A stretch of DNA of 8,547 nt, from the NCBI GenBank assembly GCA_964373675.1, contig CAYJVO010000026.1, forward strand, positions 1-8,547, written 5' to 3'. The notes beneath the pieces were generated by a model. The model ran no database searches. It worked only from the letters and a program-made list of their open reading frames with translations, and was not told the origin of the DNA. The stretch's first letter is position 1; every line of letters starts with the position of its first letter. The DNA comes from CAYHXN01 sp964373675 (GTDB taxonomy: Bacteria > Patescibacteriota > Minisyncoccia > UBA6257 > WO2-44-18). Made by a program: the position numbers and the translations under genes. This document shows, in pieces, positions 5,303 through 8,547 of this stretch.

Positions 5303-8268
5303 TTCGGCGCGCCTTATTACTTATAAGTATTGCGGCTCTGCTAAGCGCGGTTTTTGTAAATCCGCGCGCGGCATATGCCCAAGGTATTTTTCAGCAAGTA
5401 TTGAATTTTTTTCAGCAGCAGATTGTTGTTCTTCGGGGTGCCTGCACTTCGCTTTCCATCGTGACTCCGCCTGATCTTCCCGATGCGTTGAAAAACAAAC
5501 ATTATAATGCCGTTATCAACGCTGAAGGAGACGGTCCGATCAAATGGGAGCTGGTAACAACTAAGATCGGCAGCCGCTTGCCTAAAGGCATTGCGTTTGT
5601 CGGGCATGAATATTCTGCAGTGATTGAGGGCGTCCCCGAAGAGTTGGGAGGATTCACCTTTCGCATCCGCGCAACAGACCGATGCGGAAAATCGGTTTTC
5701 CAGGATTTTTCGCTGCGCGTTATGCCAGAAGCCTGCATACCTTTGGAGATGAAGATCGGCGATGAGCTGCACCCCGGTCTTATCGGGAAGCCATATCTGG
5801 CCGTGATTTCTGCTGGGGCAGAGCCGCCGCTCCGATGGGATTTTATCAAAAAAATCGGGAGCCGTTTGCCTGAAGGTTTGGAGTATCAGGTAGTTTCAGA
5901 CGTCTTTGTTATCAGCGGCTCGCCACGCGAGGCAGGCGATTTTACCTTTACGCTCCGCGCAACTGACAGCTGTCGCCCCAAAGCCCAGACACAAATAAAA
6001 GACCTTGTACTTAAGGTGTACGGTAAACCGATCTGCGCTCCAATTGCGCTTTTTGATGAATTGATTCCTTCTGCGCAGGAAGGAGAAGCTTATTTTTATC
6101 GTTTCACTGCTGACGCGCGCCCGGGGTTGAGAGCCGATGAGCCCTTAGCAGAGCCATTATCATTTGTAAAAGTCAGCGGCTTGCTTCCGCGCGGCATGCA
6201 TTTTATTGATGGCATACTGTCCGGAGTGCCAGAAGAAGGCACTGCCGGCGAATACATCTTTACGGTCAGGGTAAGAGATAGTTGCCCAACGGGAATTCAA
6301 GCGGTGGAACGCAAGTTTTCGTTGATGGTGCACCCTCCCGAAGGCCCGCCGCAGCCGCCTCAAAAAGTGCCAACGCCGCCGCCCGGCGAACCGATTCAAA
6401 CCGAAAGGGCGGCGCCTAGATTCAGGGAATCATTAACTATAGTGCCAAAAGAACTTCCGGATGGAGTAACCTATGCCGAGTATTCGCAGAAATTATATGC
6501 CGTCAATACTAGAACTCCCAACACGAAATGGACGCTAAATAAAGGATCATTGCCCGATGGATTGAAACTTAAGACTTTTAAAGATGGAGCCGGCCTTATT
6601 GCGGGGGTTCCCACAAAAGCAGGCACCTACATATTTATTATTCAGGTTACTGAGGAAGACGGCACAAAAAGACCGCCAACAGTATCTCAAGAATACAAAT
6701 TGACTATCGGAGAAACACCGTTTTGCTCTCCCTTACAGATTCTTACCGATCTTCCAAATGGCGTAGTAGATCAACCTTACGGAGTGGTATTTTGGGAAGC
6801 TGGTCTGAATGCGGTTCATCATCCTCGCGACGACATGTTTAAGCCGTTTAATTGGCGCATCGTAAAGGGTCAGCTTCCGCCAGGGCTTGAATTTCAGTCC
6901 GGGGGTAACATTCGCGGCGTGCCAATTCAAGAAGGAAAATTTGTCTTTACGCTGGGAGTGAATGATTCCGCTCCTGAACTTTTTTGCGGCGAAGGCAAAA
7001 AGCGGCCGGAGGGAACGCGGGATTACGAGATCGCCATTTTCCCCAAAGGCACATCGTTGAAGCAGGTGACAAAAGAGAAAATCTCCGGCATTCCCGAATT
7101 TAGATATGAAATACCAGCCGCGCCTTCGGTTAAAGAAACTCGACCGCCTGCTCAGGAAGAAGTTAGGCAAAATATCATTGAGCGTTTCATTCAGGGTATT
7201 TGTCCGGCTGTTCCGGAAGAACAGCCGGTGCCCCCGGGTTGCCAGATGGAAGCGTTCCAAAATGCCGATCCCGCAAATTATACTTTAAAATGGGTATGCC
7301 ATGATCCCAGCAACCCGGATTTTACTTGCCTGATCACTAAAAACGGCCAGCCATTCTTTACTGTCAGGGGGAGCACCGGGTTTTTCAGCGCTGTAAATAA
7401 GGATGAATTCCCTTCTGATATCAAACCCAGCGAGGCAACGATAAAGTTAGCCATGACTGCCGGCAATCAGCAGTGCGGCCAGGCGCAGTTTGCGGGCCTT
7501 ATCGGCGCTCCGCCTCCTCTGCCGCCGACGCCGGAGCCGGCTTACACTCCCGCTCGTCCGTTTGCTCCAGTGACCCAGCCAGCGGCTGTTGTTCAAGTCG
7601 CTGTCAAATGGTTCTTGCATGAAAGTTCGGTGTCGCTGACCAAGCCGCCGATTGACTTAGTACCGGGAAGAATTTATCTTCGCCAATTGCCTTTTGAGCG
7701 GACTGCGCGTCTGCGGATTGCTCTGCAAACCGTAAATAATCCGCTTATCAAAGGCAAGCAATTTTTTGCGGTTTACTATGCTTTAACACCGCGCTTTGTT
7801 GATCCGGCCCGCGGCTACCCCGATTCCTCAATTTGTAATACTTTGCCGACTTCAGCGTATCGTTCACTTGGCGGCAATATAGTTTTTCACAGCGATCCTA
7901 ATGTTCCGCACGGCAGCGTTCCCGGCCAAAGTCTTTATGATCCTGGTGTTTACACTCGGGCTATTCCGCAAAGCATTGTGGGAAGGAATTCCTTTACAAC
8001 CTATAATTCTGATGTCCCGGCCGGCTCTTCTGGCCTTATTGACATCCCGATTAAAATTTTCAATCTTACTCCAAGTCAATCAGACATAGAGCGTTTTAGG
8101 GCTGGCTATCCGGAATATTACTCCAATCGTCCTTTTACCAACCAACTGGCTTTGATTACTAGAATCCCGCCTCCCCGCACGCTTAACGAAGCCTGTTTTC
8201 AAATTAGAAATGCCGATGGCAGTTTATTAAGCGGCGGCTACTCGGTCTGGCCGTCAATATCGGAATAA
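5296..8268 (+). CDS. Secreted protein with five putative-Ig (He_PIG-like) domains
   Basis: This is a large exported protein, probably at the cell surface; its binding partner is unknown. A signal peptide covers residues 1-28 (RIRR, hydrophobic core, AYA-Q). Five Ig-like units follow, at about 48-142, 145-242, 246-345, 378-471 and 476-582. Each carries a G.LP.G...G...G.P...G.F.F....TD pattern typical of He_PIG domains. Units 1, 2, 3 and 5 have a Cys pair (50/130, 147/226, 247/330, 477/564), suggesting a disulfide in each; unit 4 has none. A Pro-rich linker (347-365) separates units 3 and 4, and another (738-763) precedes a C-terminal region I do not recognise. There is no C-terminal membrane anchor or sorting motif, so it is released or held non-covalently. 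ATG 5296 fits the signal peptide; only a weak AAAGAA lies upstream. The next exported gene starts 29 bp downstream. Confidence 0.88.
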   Translation: MRIRRALLLISIAALLSAVFVNPRAAYAQGIFQQVLNFFQQQIVVLRGACTSLSIVTPPDLPDALKNKHYNAVINAEGDGPIKWELVTTKIGSRLPKGIAFVGHEYSAVIEGVPEELGGFTFRIRATDRCGKSVFQDFSLRVMPEACIPLEMKIGDELHPGLIGKPYLAVISAGAEPPLRWDFIKKIGSRLPEGLEYQVVSDVFVISGSPREAGDFTFTLRATDSCRPKAQTQIKDLVLKVYGKPICAPIALFDELIPSAQEGEAYFYRFTADARPGLRADEPLAEPLSFVKVSGLLPRGMHFIDGILSGVPEEGTAGEYIFTVRVRDSCPTGIQAVERKFSLMVHPPEGPPQPPQKVPTPPPGEPIQTERAAPRFRESLTIVPKELPDGVTYAEYSQKLYAVNTRTPNTKWTLNKGSLPDGLKLKTFKDGAGLIAGVPTKAGTYIFIIQVTEEDGTKRPPTVSQEYKLTIGETPFCSPLQILTDLPNGVVDQPYGVVFWEAGLNAVHHPRDDMFKPFNWRIVKGQLPPGLEFQSGGNIRGVPIQEGKFVFTLGVNDSAPELFCGEGKKRPEGTRDYEIAIFPKGTSLKQVTKEKISGIPEFRYEIPAAPSVKETRPPAQEEVRQNIIERFIQGICPAVPEEQPVPPGCQMEAFQNADPANYTLKWVCHDPSNPDFTCLITKNGQPFFTVRGSTGFFSAVNKDEFPSDIKPSEATIKLAMTAGNQQCGQAQFAGLIGAPPPLPPTPEPAYTPARPFAPVTQPAAVVQVAVKWFLHESSVSLTKPPIDLVPGRIYLRQLPFERTARLRIALQTVNNPLIKGKQFFAVYYALTPRFVDPARGYPDSSICNTLPTSAYRSLGGNIVFHSDPNVPHGSVPGQSLYDPGVYTRAIPQSIVGRNSFTTYNSDVPAGSSGLIDIPIKIFNLTPSQSDIERFRAGYPEYYSNRPFTNQLALITRIPPPRTLNEACFQIRNADGSLLSGGYSVWPSISE

Positions 8269-8283
8269 CGTGAATAAAGAAGT

Positions 8284-8304
8284 ATGAATCATGAATTATG
8301 AATA
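8284..8304 (+). repeat. Three tandem 7-nt repeats (ATGAATN) forming the start of the last gene
   Basis: ATGAATC, ATGAATT and ATGAATA follow one another without a gap at 8284, 8291 and 8298. Each unit carries an ATG, and because the unit is 7 nt the three ATGs lie in three different frames. The first two run into stops within six codons. Only the third opens the downstream gene. Confidence 0.75.
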
Positions 8305-8547
8305 AAAATTTACTAACATTATTGGCTATTGGGTTCTTGTTATTGGCCGCAAGCGCTTTTTTTGCTCAGGCAGGGAGGGAAGAGGTTAAAATCAGTTTGC
8401 CTACTCCGCAGCAGCTGGTTGAAGTTCAAGGTCCTCCTCCTCCGCCGATTGTGCGGATAGCTGATTTTTTCCGGGATATAATTTTAAGCCCGATTTGCCC
8501 GGATATTATTAACAAGAGCGTTTGCATTTTAAAGCTTTTGCGGGACG
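8298..8547 (+). CDS. Exported protein of unknown function, cut off by the window edge
   Basis: The first 83 codons are visible and stay open to the right edge. The protein starts MNKNLLTLLAIGFLLLAA and has a clear signal peptide, probably cut after AQA near residue 25. A short Pro run (PPPPP at about 47-51) follows, then a hydrophobic stretch with two Cys (ICPDI and VCILK). I do not recognise a family. It lies 29 bp after the 990-residue secreted protein on the same strand, so it is probably in the same transcription unit and also an envelope protein. The start is fixed by the third copy of a 7-nt ATG repeat; no Shine-Dalgarno sequence is visible. Confidence 0.8.
   Translation, partial: MNKNLLTLLAIGFLLLAASAFFAQAGREEVKISLPTPQQLVEVQGPPPPPIVRIADFFRDIILSPICPDIINKSVCILKLLRD

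Noticed and set aside
5163..5474. Plus-strand frame of 103 codons beginning MWAGRDLNPQAF
   Set aside because: Its first part is the antisense of tRNA-Leu, a classic source of false genes, and the rest overlaps the 990-residue gene in another frame.

Overview
The window is bacterial DNA of intermediate GC, read with the standard code: all five complete or nearly complete reading frames end in TAA or TAG, and none contains an internal stop after its chosen start. Several things suggest a Patescibacteria/CPR genome, most likely a Parcubacteria-type lineage. These are long secreted proteins with a membrane segment plus carboxypeptidase-regulatory-like architecture, AT-rich short-repeat spacers next to GC-rich hairpin clusters, no clear Shine-Dalgarno sequence at any start, and no CCA encoded at the tRNA 3' end. 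This placement is inference from style; no phylogenetic marker was compared.

Layout from left to right. (1) 1-890, plus strand: a XerC/XerD-type tyrosine recombinase. Its catalytic part is intact, but the in-frame sequence upstream still reads as the family's N-terminal domain and is broken by four TAA codons. (2) 899-3277, plus: a 792-residue exported, membrane-anchored protein. It has three tandem beta-type repeats, then a probable stalk domain, then two copies of a membrane segment followed by a carboxypeptidase-regulatory-like domain. (3) 3382-4905, minus: gpmI, the glycolytic cofactor-independent phosphoglycerate mutase. (4) 4906-5165: a non-coding spacer of AT-rich direct repeats and GC-rich hairpins. 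(5) 5166-5247, minus: tRNA-Leu(TAG). (6) 5296-8268, plus: a 990-residue secreted protein with five putative-Ig (He_PIG-like) domains. (7) 8298 to the right edge, plus: the start of another exported protein.

The genes fall into two functional groups. The three exported proteins look like cell-envelope or surface components, perhaps for attachment or contact, and the last two probably form one transcription unit. gpmI and tRNA-Leu are housekeeping genes on the opposite strand. tRNA-Leu and the 990-residue gene diverge from a 48-bp gap whose only good -10 element is a perfect palindrome that reads TATAAT on both strands.

I found no CRISPR array, insertion sequence or obvious defence system. The most unusual signals are the TAA-riddled recombinase N terminus, the shared symmetrical promoter, a 23-bp inverted repeat that includes the 3' end of tRNA-Leu, and a 7-nt ATG-containing tandem repeat that sets the frame of the last gene.
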